Assembly: GCA_045635745.1 (NCBI GenBank) | Contig: JAZTWG010000033.1 | Location: forward strand, 3,330 to 67,329 | DNA length: 64,000 bases | Reading direction: 5' to 3' | Source of the DNA: SIG78 sp045635745 | GTDB lineage: Bacteria > Verrucomicrobiota > Lentisphaeria > Victivallales > Victivallaceae | Shown here: in pieces, positions 8,246-16,399 of the stretch | Numbering within the stretch: the stretch's first letter is position 1 | Layout of the letters: every line of letters starts with the position of its first letter | Program-made: the position numbers and the translations under genes | The notes under the pieces: model-generated | Databases searched by the model: none | What the model saw: only the letters and a program-made list of their open reading frames with translations | Told to the model about the DNA's origin: nothing

Positions 8246-8832
8246 TTTTCCGGTTCTCCTTTCCCTGCCGACACCGCATACTGATAGGCTATACCCAGCA
8301 GTGCTCCGGCGACTATCACCCACACCGGCGACACTTTGAATATGATCGTAGCTGCGGCCGCCGCAACTGCGGTAATGAGTGTAAAGGAGTTTTTGATGGT
8401 CTTGCGGCACATGCGTATTGCCGTAAGAGCGATCAGACCGGTGATTGCCGCCTGCGCCCCGATAAATGCCCCCTGTACTGCCGGAATATTCAGGTCGATA
8501 TTACGCAAAAATATGGCGATCGCCAGAATTATCAAGGTCGATGGCGTAGCCACGCCCAGCAATGCGATCAATGCCCCCCATACACCTGCGGCACGGTAGC
8601 CGATGTAAAGCGCCGCGTTGCCGGCAATGATCCCCGGCAGGGATTGAATTATTGCCATCATATCGAGCAATTCATCTTCGGTGAGAAGTTTTTTGCGGTG
8701 GATGAATTCATTTTCTGCTGCAGGCACTATGGCGTAGCCGCCGCCCACAACCAGCGCTGCAATCTTGAAAAATCCCAAGAAGAGCATCCGGTATTTGGCA
8801 AATTTGCTGATTTGAGTATTATCGGTTGTCAT
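8242..8832 (-). CDS. Chromate transporter family subunit, first half
   Basis: This 196-residue membrane protein has the CHR-family signature: FFKIAALVVGGGYAIVPAAE, then a charged loop, then QSLPGIIAGNAALYIGYRAAG, followed by several hydrophobic segments. In the family the GGGYA and PGP-type blocks face each other in the two halves; here the second block reads LPGIIAGN. It comes first of the pair and its stop overlaps the partner start. The unit lies six bases downstream of a DUF3047 gene on the same strand, so the transporter is probably expressed with that gene. Confidence 0.88.
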   Translation of the reverse strand: MTTDNTQISKFAKYRMLFLGFFKIAALVVGGGYAIVPAAENEFIHRKKLLTEDELLDMMAIIQSLPGIIAGNAALYIGYRAAGVWGALIALLGVATPSTLIILAIAIFLRNIDLNIPAVQGAFIGAQAAITGLIALTAIRMCRKTIKNSFTLITAVAAAAATIIFKVSPVWVIVAGALLGIAYQYAVSAGKGEPEK

Positions 8833-8838
8833 GATAGA

Positions 8839-9543
8839 TTATTTGGCAGGAAGAAATTCTATAAAGTCCAGCTCGGCAACGGTGTTGCTTGCTGTATACT
8901 GACTGTTGCCGATAATACTCAAGGCAAATTTTTTGGGCACTTTGCCGTAAACACGTTTGAAGTCTTCGGCAACATTGCGGCATTCGGTTACCCATTCGCC
9001 GGTTTTGGTCTGATTATTGCGCATCACGATAAAATGTACAGACAATATTCCGGCGTAAGTTGTGGAACCTTCATAATCTTTGGGTGTAATATCTTCCCAG
9101 CGGTAGGCAATGGATTTTTTCTTGATAAAGCCTTCGTTGAACCCCAAATAGAGCCCGATGGGCTGGTCGTCGCGTTTGGGGTTTCTGCCGTCGGCTTTAT
9201 CGGGATAATTCAGCAGACGCCAGCGCCAACGCATGATGGGGGTCTTTTTCAGATCCACTCCCGGCGCGATGATGATGCCGCCGGTGGATTTATTGCATTT
9301 TACCTGCAATGCGGAAGTGCCATCTTGAAGTTTTACTGTCTGGCAGCTGGTTTCCGGTACGCCGATTTTGCTGCCTTCTTCCTTCCACTTCAGCGGCATG
9401 CCGTCTTTACTGCTTCGGGCAAAATCTTCGCTCCAGGCGCTGTTTGCCGAGAGTTTGGCTGCATTGTCGGCTGCTGCAGGCTGCATGTAGGGCAGAAATA
9501 CCAATGCGATCAATGTATATTTAAGGTATCCGGTTTTTTTCAT
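8839..9543 (-). CDS. Exported DUF3047 protein
   Basis: This 234-residue protein begins with a clear signal peptide (MKKTGYLKYTLIALVFLPYM, cleavage near AAADN). The mature part matches DUF3047: a beta-rich domain with the block MRWRWRLLNYPDKADGRNPKRDD near residues 130-150, followed by LGFNEGF and the WVTECRNVAEDFKRVYG segment. DUF3047 proteins are periplasmic or envelope-associated and have no assigned function; the fold resembles carbohydrate-binding jelly rolls, which is inference. It sits between the lytic transglycosylase and the transporter pair, with 14- and 6-base gaps. Confidence 0.82.
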   Translation of the reverse strand: MKKTGYLKYTLIALVFLPYMQPAAADNAAKLSANSAWSEDFARSSKDGMPLKWKEEGSKIGVPETSCQTVKLQDGTSALQVKCNKSTGGIIIAPGVDLKKTPIMRWRWRLLNYPDKADGRNPKRDDQPIGLYLGFNEGFIKKKSIAYRWEDITPKDYEGSTTYAGILSVHFIVMRNNQTKTGEWVTECRNVAEDFKRVYGKVPKKFALSIIGNSQYTASNTVAELDFIEFLPAK

Positions 9544-9557
9544 TTGACTTATCCTGT

Positions 9558-10178
9558 TTATAATTTTTTCAGACCTGTTTTTATTTTTTGTTTTCCATTA
9601 TCTTCCCGACAGTAGCGCTGATAACGCGCCATAATATTTTTTACATATTTTCTGGTACTGGCGATCGTTATATTATCTGTCACCGGTCCGTTTTTATCTG
9701 CCGGTTTCCATTTGTTTGCCCGGCTCAATCCGGCATTGTAACGCGCCAACGCCAGCTCCGTTGCGGCGTTGTAATCACTGAAACGCCGCAACCCGTCGCT
9801 CAAATACCAGCAGCCGATCTCCAGATTGATCCGCGGTGAAAACAGTACCCCGGGGGCCGGACATGGCACATTGTTGGCTTTTGCCCAGTCGGCCGCCGCC
9901 CGTTTGGGCATTATCTGCATCAGCCCCACTTCGCCGGCACGGCCGACGGCACCGGGCCGGAAGCGGCTTTCTTCGTAGATTAACGCCCGCACCAGACGGC
10001 TGTCGATGCCGTATTTGGATGCGGCTTCGCGGATCTCGGAGGCAAATTTTGTATCGTCCACCGCAAAGTCGCTGCACTCATAAAGGTAGTATGCGGCCGC
10101 CAGCAGCATAATCAGCCAAACTGCCAGCAACAGTATCTTGCGGATACCGGATTTTCTGCTGCGTTTGAGACTGACCAT
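9558..10178 (-). CDS. Membrane-anchored lytic murein transglycosylase (SLT domain)
   Basis: This 206-residue protein cleaves peptidoglycan glycan strands to 1,6-anhydromuramic ends. A basic N-terminus and one hydrophobic segment (residues 13-32) anchor it in the inner membrane. The SLT domain follows: catalytic Glu in YEESRF (Glu70), then the GEVGLMQIMP block, the GCWYLSDGLRRF segment and the ALARYNAG motif that lines the substrate groove. It is short and has no extra binding domains, like the Slt35/MltE-size enzymes. It belongs to a leftward run that goes from aspS to the transporter pair. Confidence 0.9.
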   Translation of the reverse strand: MVSLKRSRKSGIRKILLLAVWLIMLLAAAYYLYECSDFAVDDTKFASEIREAASKYGIDSRLVRALIYEESRFRPGAVGRAGEVGLMQIMPKRAAADWAKANNVPCPAPGVLFSPRINLEIGCWYLSDGLRRFSDYNAATELALARYNAGLSRANKWKPADKNGPVTDNITIASTRKYVKNIMARYQRYCREDNGKQKIKTGLKKL

Positions 10179-10195
10179 TGATATACCCGATATAT

Positions 10196-11167
10196 TTAAT
10201 TGATCATTGCCGGACCGACTCCGCTGTTTTCAATCAGCGCCTGCCGGTTATTGGGGTCGGAAAAATATTTTATGAGTTTATCCTGATCGCTTTTGCTCAA
10301 AGCAAATTTGATTTCCACTCTTTTTCCATCCGGTTTGACTTTGAAGCCGCCTACGAGGCTGCTGGTCAGTACCGGATCATTGCTGAACAGCATACCCAGA
10401 ATTCCCGGCACTATGAACTGGGTCTGCATTGCCAGCTGCAAGGCGTATTCGCTGCTCTTGCAAGTCAGTTTAAGCAGCAGATTCAGATCCCTTTTGACCG
10501 GATTCTTTATATCTGCCTGCAGATCAAAAAGCCTGATTTTTTCTTTTTCGCCATCCATTCTGGCAAAAACTGCCAGCAGAACTTGGCGGTTAATGGATTT
10601 CAAAAGCGGATTTTTCCCGCCCTGGCGCGATGCGATCAGCGTGCCGGCAGATGATGGAGTCAGCGGCATAAGCAGCAAAACATCTTCAGCCAGATAAACT
10701 ATTGCCAGAGTCGTCTGCTCGCCTTTGATTTTTTTCTGCGGAGCTATGGTATATATTTTTTCGCCCGCCAAAGTGGTGGTATTGAAAATAAAATTTTCGC
10801 TTTTTTCAGCTTGGCCGGCAAAAATTTCTGCCAGCTTATTTTCTTTCAGCTCGGTTTTTACATACAATGCCGCATCGTGATCGGCCGAGCCGGTTTTGGT
10901 TCCCCAGACCTGACCGGACAGAACAGTTTCGGGCTTGATGTTGTAATTTTTTTCAAAAAACTCTATTACAGATACAGCTTTTTTACCATCGTTCGAAGCC
11001 GTGCTGATCAACTCCCGCAAATCCGGTATGGCCAGCATTTGTTTTGCATTTACCCGGAAAAGCACCGGCGACTGATCAGGAATAAAATCTTCCGGTTCCG
11101 CCGCAGGCAGAATCCATGTGGTCAAAACTGTTGTAATTATCAGGCAAACTGCAGCGAATTTTTTCAA
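10196..11167 (-). CDS. Exported protein of unknown function
   Basis: I do not recognise this family. The 323-residue product has a good signal peptide (KKFAAVCLIITTVLTTWILPAAEP) and a soluble mature part with alternating strands and helices, no cysteine cluster and no membrane span. Its layout (VLFRVNAKQMLAIPDLRELI near the N-terminus, then a long beta-rich body) is reminiscent of DUF3352-like exported proteins, but this is weak. I chose the TTG at 11167 because GGAGG lies five to six bases before it; the TTG twelve bases upstream has no spacing for a ribosome site. It follows aspS across a gap that holds a strong hairpin. Confidence 0.6.
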   Translation of the reverse strand: MKKFAAVCLIITTVLTTWILPAAEPEDFIPDQSPVLFRVNAKQMLAIPDLRELISTASNDGKKAVSVIEFFEKNYNIKPETVLSGQVWGTKTGSADHDAALYVKTELKENKLAEIFAGQAEKSENFIFNTTTLAGEKIYTIAPQKKIKGEQTTLAIVYLAEDVLLLMPLTPSSAGTLIASRQGGKNPLLKSINRQVLLAVFARMDGEKEKIRLFDLQADIKNPVKRDLNLLLKLTCKSSEYALQLAMQTQFIVPGILGMLFSNDPVLTSSLVGGFKVKPDGKRVEIKFALSKSDQDKLIKYFSDPNNRQALIENSGVGPAMIN

Positions 11168-11186
11168 TACTACCTCCAATAATCTC

Positions 11187-11223
11187 TTTATCCCGTCGCC
11201 GGAAATTGCCGGGACGGGATAAA
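11187..11223 (-). repeat. Strong hairpin between aspS and the exported-protein gene
   Basis: Eleven-base perfect arms (TTTATCCCGTC at 11187-11197 and its complement at 11213-11223) enclose a second CCGG/CCGG pair. No T run follows on the minus strand, so it is not a standard terminator. It may protect the aspS 3' end or tune expression of the downstream gene. Confidence 0.7.
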
Positions 11224-11233
11224 AAGCGTTTTA

Positions 11234-13039
11234 TTATTTGTTTTCAGCCGCAGCGAGCTTTTCCTGCTCGCGCTTGGGCAGAACCACTTGCAAATGCAGT
11301 TCGCGCAGCTGTTTGGGCGTTACCGGTGCCGGCGCATTCATCATCAGGTCCTGCGCCTGCTGGTTGAACGGGAACGCGATGATTTCGCGGATGTTCGGCT
11401 CGTCAGCCAGCAGCATGACGGTACGGTCAACGCCCGGGGCGATACCGCCGTGCGGGGGAGCACCGTGTTTGAAGGCATTGATCATGCCGCCGAATTTATC
11501 ATCAACCACGCTGCGGTCATGTCCGGCAATCTCAAACGCCTTGTACATGATTTCGGGGCGATGGTTACGGATAGCACCGCTGGAAAGCTCGATACCATTG
11601 CAGACAATGTCGTACTGGTAGGCCAGAATATCCAGCGGGTTCTTGTTTTCCAGCGCATCCATACCACCCTGCGGCATGGAGAAGGGGTTGTGGCTGAAGA
11701 TAACCTGATTGGTTTCTTCATCCAGCTCGAACATCGGGAAGTCCACGATCCAGCAGAATTTGAAGACATTCGGATCGATGAGTTCCAGACGTTTGCCCAG
11801 CTCGGGAATGACCGCACCGCCGGTTTTGATAACGTTCTTTTCGCTGTCAGCCAGGAAGAACAGCGCATCGCCTTCCTGAATGTTGCCGGCAGCTTTCAAG
11901 CCGGCGAGAATTTCCGGATTGAGAAACTTCACGATCGGGCTCTTTTCGCCTTCAGCAGTCCAGATGATGTACGCCATACCTTTGGCTCCGTTTTCCTGGG
12001 CAAAACCGATCATGTCGTCGAAGAATTTGCGGGGTTTGCCGGCAACCTGCGGCGCTTTCATGGCCCGCACCACGCCGCCGTTGGCAACAGTGGAGGCAAA
12101 AGCCTTGAATTCGCAATCGCGGAAGAGTTCAGTAACGTCGATCATTTCGATCGGGTTGCGCAAGTCGGGTTTATCCGAACCGAAACGCTTCATGGCTTCC
12201 AGATAAGGAATACGCACAAACGGCGGCTTGGAGTAATCTTTGGTGGAGAATTTGCCGAAGACCGCATCGAACATGCCTTCGATAACCGCAAAGATATCTT
12301 CCTGGTTGACAAAGCTCATTTCCACGTCGAGCTGATAGAATTCGCCGGGGCTGCGGTCGGCACGGGCATCTTCATCGCGGAAACAGGGCGCGATCTGGAA
12401 ATAACGGTCAAAACCCGAAACCATCAGCAACTGTTTGAACTGCTGCGGAGCCTGCGGCAAGGCGTAGAATTCACCCGGATGCAGACGCGAGGGCACCAGA
12501 TAGTCGCGCGCACCTTCCGGACTGCTGGCAGTCAGGATCGGGGTCTGGAATTCATGGAAACCCTGTGCGTGCATATATTCGCGCATGGCGGCGATCACTT
12601 CGCTGCGCAAGATAATGTTTTTGTGCAGTTTTTCGCGGCGCAAATCGAGGAAACGGTACTTGAGGCGCAGCGCTTCGGGCGCACTGTCATCTTTGGCCAC
12701 CTGGAAGGGCAGCACTTCGCATTCGCCGAGCACTTCCATGGCTTCGGCCACGACTTCGATCTCGCCGGTGGCAAGTTTGCTGTTTACGGTTTCCGGAGTA
12801 CGGGCCACGACTTTACCGGTAAAGGAAAGCACGCTTTCAACTCTCCAGCGGTCGAGCTCCTGATAGAATTCCTTTTCCGGGTCGATGACCACCTGGGTCA
12901 GACCGTAGTGGTCACGCAAGTCAATAAAGATGACGCCGCCGTGGTCACGGACGCTGTGGACCCAGCCCGCGATTTTTACGGTCTGGCCGACTTCGGTCTT
13001 GCGGAGCGCGCCGCAAGTGTGGGTACGAAACTGTTCCAT
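11234..13039 (-). CDS. aspS: Aspartate--tRNA ligase
   Basis: This 601-residue class II synthetase charges tRNA-Asp. The domains appear in order: an N-terminal anticodon-binding OB fold (residues 1-105, GWVHSVRDHGGVIFIDLRDHYG), the catalytic core with motif 2 (CFRDEDARADRSPGEFYQLDVEMSF), the bacterial GAD insertion (about 280-420), and motif 3 near the end (GGIAPGVDRTVMLL with the ATP-binding Arg). The SPGEFYQLD form, where many enzymes have QPEFTQID, is a known variant. Whether it also charges tRNA-Asn cannot be judged here; an asparagine synthetase is encoded at the end of the window. It is transcribed leftward after the oxidoreductase gene. Confidence 0.97.
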   Translation of the reverse strand: MEQFRTHTCGALRKTEVGQTVKIAGWVHSVRDHGGVIFIDLRDHYGLTQVVIDPEKEFYQELDRWRVESVLSFTGKVVARTPETVNSKLATGEIEVVAEAMEVLGECEVLPFQVAKDDSAPEALRLKYRFLDLRREKLHKNIILRSEVIAAMREYMHAQGFHEFQTPILTASSPEGARDYLVPSRLHPGEFYALPQAPQQFKQLLMVSGFDRYFQIAPCFRDEDARADRSPGEFYQLDVEMSFVNQEDIFAVIEGMFDAVFGKFSTKDYSKPPFVRIPYLEAMKRFGSDKPDLRNPIEMIDVTELFRDCEFKAFASTVANGGVVRAMKAPQVAGKPRKFFDDMIGFAQENGAKGMAYIIWTAEGEKSPIVKFLNPEILAGLKAAGNIQEGDALFFLADSEKNVIKTGGAVIPELGKRLELIDPNVFKFCWIVDFPMFELDEETNQVIFSHNPFSMPQGGMDALENKNPLDILAYQYDIVCNGIELSSGAIRNHRPEIMYKAFEIAGHDRSVVDDKFGGMINAFKHGAPPHGGIAPGVDRTVMLLADEPNIREIIAFPFNQQAQDLMMNAPAPVTPKQLRELHLQVVLPKREQEKLAAAENK

Positions 13040-13071
13040 AATATGTAAATCCTTGTGTTATATAGAATTTT

Positions 13072-14349
13072 TTATTTGTTCAAAGCCATATCGCGTGCCA
13101 TGGCCATAAGTTTGTATTTGCTTACAAGCTGGGTACGCAAGCCGCCGGTTTCCTTGCCGGTGGCGAGCATGTTCAGGAACTCATCGCGCACGATAGCGAA
13201 GTGGAATTCGTGCCCATCTACCATGCAGCTGGGCGGAGTTACCAGCAGTCTGCCATCTTTGTAAACGCTTACTTCTGCATCGGTATAACCGAGCGACAGC
13301 ATGCGTTTTTCGATAAGTTCTTTCATTGCTTCGGCGCTTGTGCCGATCGGCTTGACCAGCACCAGCGCTTTGAATTCGGTATCCGGACCCTGTTCCACAA
13401 AAATATCAGCATTGGTGCCGCGGGCGATCTGACGGTGCATATCGCCGCCGCCGGCAGGAGCTTCCAGATTCCACACAGTATTGAGACGCACGCTCACGCC
13501 TTTGAGTTCCACATCCATGACCCCGTTGCAGGCTACATAAAGCACGTTATCTTTTACCCGGTCGGCAAGATCGGCGGGGAAAGCGGGGGTTTTGGTTATC
13601 AGCTCAAATTTATCGGCAGGTACGGCGGTGCTGCTCAAGGTTGCATCAATGAGTTTGGCATCTTTTTCAAAGTCGATATCGTCTTCGCCGAAAAGCATCC
13701 ACTGGGCATTGTCGATCAGATGGGTGGTTACATCGCAGAGACCGCTGCCCTGTTTGTTGACATCAAAATACCATGCCGGACGCACCAGCGGCGCACCGTT
13801 CACAGTTTTGTACAGGTGGTGCACGGTGCCGTTTTCGATCATCGGCTCGCTGCCTTTGCGGAATTCGCCGAAGACCTCTTTGCTGAGCATAAGATCTTTG
13901 AGCAATCGCGCAGAGGGTTCCTGACGGCCGGTCATGATGTCCATGATGGGTTTGCCGCCGGCAGCAACTGTTTTTTCCAGCAGCTCGGCACCCTTGCTGT
14001 TGATCGTTACGGGTTTGTCGGTCAATATGGCACAGCCGGCGCGGTGCATGGCGGCAAGATATTCGATTTTTTCATCGTTGCGGCCGGCAAAAACAGCTAT
14101 ATCAACGGTGCCGGCTTCAGCCGCGGCGACCGCCTTGGCAAGAAAATCAGCTCCGGTGTAAACGTGGTAGATCCAGTCGGTGGGCTCTTCGGCGCGTTCG
14201 TTGAAGCTGTTTACGAGCTTCATGTAATTATCCAGATCGGCGCCGGCTTCGGAAAAGATGTAGACATCGCGGCTGATATCCGCATGGCGGCGGCGCAAGA
14301 TAAGTCCGGCGTGAAAATGTCCCGGATTTACGATTACGAGTGTATGCAT
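13072..14349 (-). CDS. Gfo/Idh/MocA family oxidoreductase with a distinct C-terminal domain
   Basis: This 425-residue enzyme should be an NAD(P)-dependent sugar or inositol-type oxidoreductase. The N-terminal Rossmann part starts with HTLVIVNPGHFHAGLILRR, whose NPGHFHAG replaces the usual GxGxxG loop. The family's EKP motif appears as LTDKP near residue 130, with the catalytic Lys. The later half matches the putative oxidoreductase C-terminal domain (Pfam Oxidoreduct_C) rather than the common GFO_IDH_MocA_C. I chose ATG 14349, since homology starts at once and the sixteen residues upstream do not fit. A GGGAG lies eleven bases before it. Substrate unknown. Confidence 0.85.
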   Translation of the reverse strand: MHTLVIVNPGHFHAGLILRRRHADISRDVYIFSEAGADLDNYMKLVNSFNERAEEPTDWIYHVYTGADFLAKAVAAAEAGTVDIAVFAGRNDEKIEYLAAMHRAGCAILTDKPVTINSKGAELLEKTVAAGGKPIMDIMTGRQEPSARLLKDLMLSKEVFGEFRKGSEPMIENGTVHHLYKTVNGAPLVRPAWYFDVNKQGSGLCDVTTHLIDNAQWMLFGEDDIDFEKDAKLIDATLSSTAVPADKFELITKTPAFPADLADRVKDNVLYVACNGVMDVELKGVSVRLNTVWNLEAPAGGGDMHRQIARGTNADIFVEQGPDTEFKALVLVKPIGTSAEAMKELIEKRMLSLGYTDAEVSVYKDGRLLVTPPSCMVDGHEFHFAIVRDEFLNMLATGKETGGLRTQLVSKYKLMAMARDMALNK

Positions 14350-14390
14350 AAAGCGTGAAACTCCCTGTTGCGTATGTTGTAAAATTTTAG

Positions 14391-14418
14391 TTGACAATAT
14401 GTATCAAAAGATAATATA
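14391..14418 (+). promoter_or_regulatory. Promoter-like sequence, distal
   Basis: A consensus TTGACA (14391-14396) is followed after 16 bases by TAATAT (14413-14418), with TATACT overlapping at 14415-14420. It points toward the NERD gene more than 330 bases away. Confidence 0.5.
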
Positions 14419-14669
14419 CTTGCAAAAGCCGCTTAAAACAAGTTTGAAAGCTCTTTTTTGCTGTATTTTTCTGTAATATTTCAAGTATAGAGGCTGTTAT
14501 GGTGTCATGCAGCCATTTTTGCAATGTTTAAATGGTTACTGATAGCAGATATGCAGACGGTGTTGAGTTGCTTGCTTCAGTTTGAAGTACGTTGCAAAGC
14601 GGAAAAAAGCTTATTTGTGATCTGTGGTGGTGTGTCTGCACAAAATAGTGAATTTGTATTTTTGAAAAG

Positions 14670-14697
14670 TTGATTTGTTTTCTTTGCGATATATATT
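14670..14697 (+). promoter_or_regulatory. Promoter for the NERD gene, proximal
   Basis: TTGATT (14670-14675) and TATATT (14692-14697) are separated by 16 bases, predicting a transcript start about 50 bases before the ATG at 14755. The same spacing and -10 recur at other promoters in this window. Confidence 0.6.
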
Positions 14698-14754
14698 AGA
14701 AATCGTGTTTAGAAATGATGGAATCTTTTGATTTCAATATGGGGAACTGGTAAA

Positions 14755-15552
14755 ATGAGTTTGTTTATAACTGTACTCGTATGGCTGGCATTTGTTTGTC
14801 TGATCGGGTGGATCCTTAAACAGCCGGCTGTAAAAGGTAAATGCGGAGAATTTTTTGTAGCGTATCTTTTGAAAAAGCGTTTGGATAAAAATGTTTACCG
14901 GATATTCAATGATGTTATAATTCCGGATAGTGCCGGCGGTACGACTCAGATTGACCACATTGTTCTTTCTCCTTATGGTATTTTTGTCATTGAAACTAAA
15001 AATATGAAAGGCTGGATATTTGGTGACCGGAATTCTGATAAATGGACGCAGCAGATTTATCGTTGCAAAAATCAGTTTCAAAACCCATTCCGGCAGAATT
15101 ATAAGCACATTGCAACTCTTGCTGAGTTGTTGGAACTGCCGGTGGATTCAATGCAGCATATTATTGTTTTTCTTGGTTTTTGCACCATTAAAACCCGAGA
15201 TAAGATGCCAGATTCACTGGTGACAAATGCATCAGAACTGATTGCATTTATGAATACATTTGATCAAGAGTTATTTAATGACGAAATGTTGGATCGGATA
15301 CAGAATATACTGTTTGGCTGCCGTCTGGAAAATACACTTTCAAACCGACGGAAGCATATTGAATATGTCGGTAAAATCGCACATTCAAAAAATAGTGTGC
15401 CTGATTCCGGAAAAGCAACTGTAAAAATTTGTCCTGTTTGTGGTGGCGAGCTGGTGGTACGGAAGGCAACCCGCGGAGCAAATGCCGGTAAAAATTTCTG
15501 GGGGTGCAGTAATTATCCCCGTTGTCGGTATACTACAGATATGGCTGAATAA
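14755..15552 (+). CDS. Membrane-anchored NERD-domain protein with C-terminal zinc ribbon
   Basis: The 265-residue product starts with one membrane helix (LFITVLVWLAFVCLIGWIL) and continues with a NERD (nuclease-related) domain, residues 25-140. The restriction-nuclease-like catalytic pattern is visible: GEFFVAYLLKK with its Glu, IDHIVLSPYGIFVIETKNMKGWIFG with Asp and the Glu-x-Lys pair. The C-terminus has a topoisomerase-type C4 zinc ribbon (CPVCGGELVVRKA...FWGCSNYPRC). NERD plus C4 ribbon is a common pairing, probably a nuclease acting on DNA at the membrane. ATG 14755 has GGGGA nine bases upstream. The alpha/beta hydrolase gene starts 15 bases after its stop. Confidence 0.88.
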   Translation: MSLFITVLVWLAFVCLIGWILKQPAVKGKCGEFFVAYLLKKRLDKNVYRIFNDVIIPDSAGGTTQIDHIVLSPYGIFVIETKNMKGWIFGDRNSDKWTQQIYRCKNQFQNPFRQNYKHIATLAELLELPVDSMQHIIVFLGFCTIKTRDKMPDSLVTNASELIAFMNTFDQELFNDEMLDRIQNILFGCRLENTLSNRRKHIEYVGKIAHSKNSVPDSGKATVKICPVCGGELVVRKATRGANAGKNFWGCSNYPRCRYTTDMAE

Positions 15553-15567
15553 TTCAAAAGGTTTTTT

Positions 15568-16365
15568 ATGGACAGAGCAAGTGTGGGGAAATGTTGCAGA
15601 TTTATTCTGAAACGTCTGCTTGTTTATCCGCTTGTTACAGTAAGTGTTCTGCTGATTTCCGGATATTGTTTTATGGAAAAACTGCTGCTGCCGGAGGTTA
15701 AAAACAATCTCCGGGCCGGTAATGCAGTGATCCGCTCCGGCGGGGCCGAGCTGGATGTGTTTTATCACGCCGCGCCGCCCGGAAAACCGGTCATACTTTT
15801 CAATCACGGCAATGCTGAAACTCTGCAGAGTATAATGCCGCTGTGTCAGGAGTTTATTCAAGCCGGATATGGGGTCCTGGCGTATGATTATGCCGGATAT
15901 GGATTTTCCGGCGGCAAGGCTTCGGAAAAACAGCTTTATATCGATGCGGAAAGCGTTTATACTTTTCTGGTGGAGAAAAAATCTGTTCCGGCACCGGATA
16001 TCATTGTCATGGGGTTTTCTGTCGGCGGAGCTGCCGGGGGTTTTCTCGCAGAAAAACATCCGGAAGTCAGAGCTCTGGTATTGCTTGCGCCATTTGCTTC
16101 GGCGATCGAAGTTATGCTGCCTTTCCCGTTGCCGGGCAACCGGTTTGAAAATTACCGGCGGCTGCAGAATACTCCGGTACCGGTACTGATTTTTCACGGC
16201 ACGGCAGACCGCATCATACCCATACGCAACAGCCGGAAACTTTATAGATCCGCTGCCGCAAGGCGCAAAAAACTTATTGAAATCTCCGGCGCGGGGCACA
16301 ACAATATTCTGGATTTTCTCGGTCGCAGATTTTACCGCGAACTGGCAGATTTCACCGCGGAGTGA
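15568..16365 (+). CDS. Membrane-anchored alpha/beta hydrolase
   Basis: This 265-residue protein has an N-terminal hydrophobic anchor (residues 16-36) and a serine hydrolase domain like those of the ABHD13/FrsA-type family. The oxyanion-hole strand is VILFNHGNAET, the nucleophile elbow GFSVGG carries Ser, the acid is in HGTADRIIP and the catalytic His is in GAGHNN. All three residues are present and in order, so it should be active, probably as an esterase or lipase-like enzyme on the outside or inside face of the membrane; the topology is not certain. It is co-directional with the NERD gene and converges on the helicase gene. Confidence 0.88.
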   Translation: MDRASVGKCCRFILKRLLVYPLVTVSVLLISGYCFMEKLLLPEVKNNLRAGNAVIRSGGAELDVFYHAAPPGKPVILFNHGNAETLQSIMPLCQEFIQAGYGVLAYDYAGYGFSGGKASEKQLYIDAESVYTFLVEKKSVPAPDIIVMGFSVGGAAGGFLAEKHPEVRALVLLAPFASAIEVMLPFPLPGNRFENYRRLQNTPVPVLIFHGTADRIIPIRNSRKLYRSAAARRKKLIEISGAGHNNILDFLGRRFYRELADFTAE

Positions 16366-16399
16366 ACGCCGGTTTTTATTTGGTAAATCCCGATTGGGG

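Larger units (their letters stand above)
14350..14754. other. AT-rich divergent intergenic region
   Basis: This 405-base gap between the oxidoreductase and the NERD gene is AT-rich and holds no ORF that looks coding. It contains two rightward promoter-like sequences (14391-14418 and 14670-14697). If the first is used, the NERD transcript would carry a leader of more than 300 bases. I found no convincing terminator hairpin or known riboswitch core. Confidence 0.6.
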
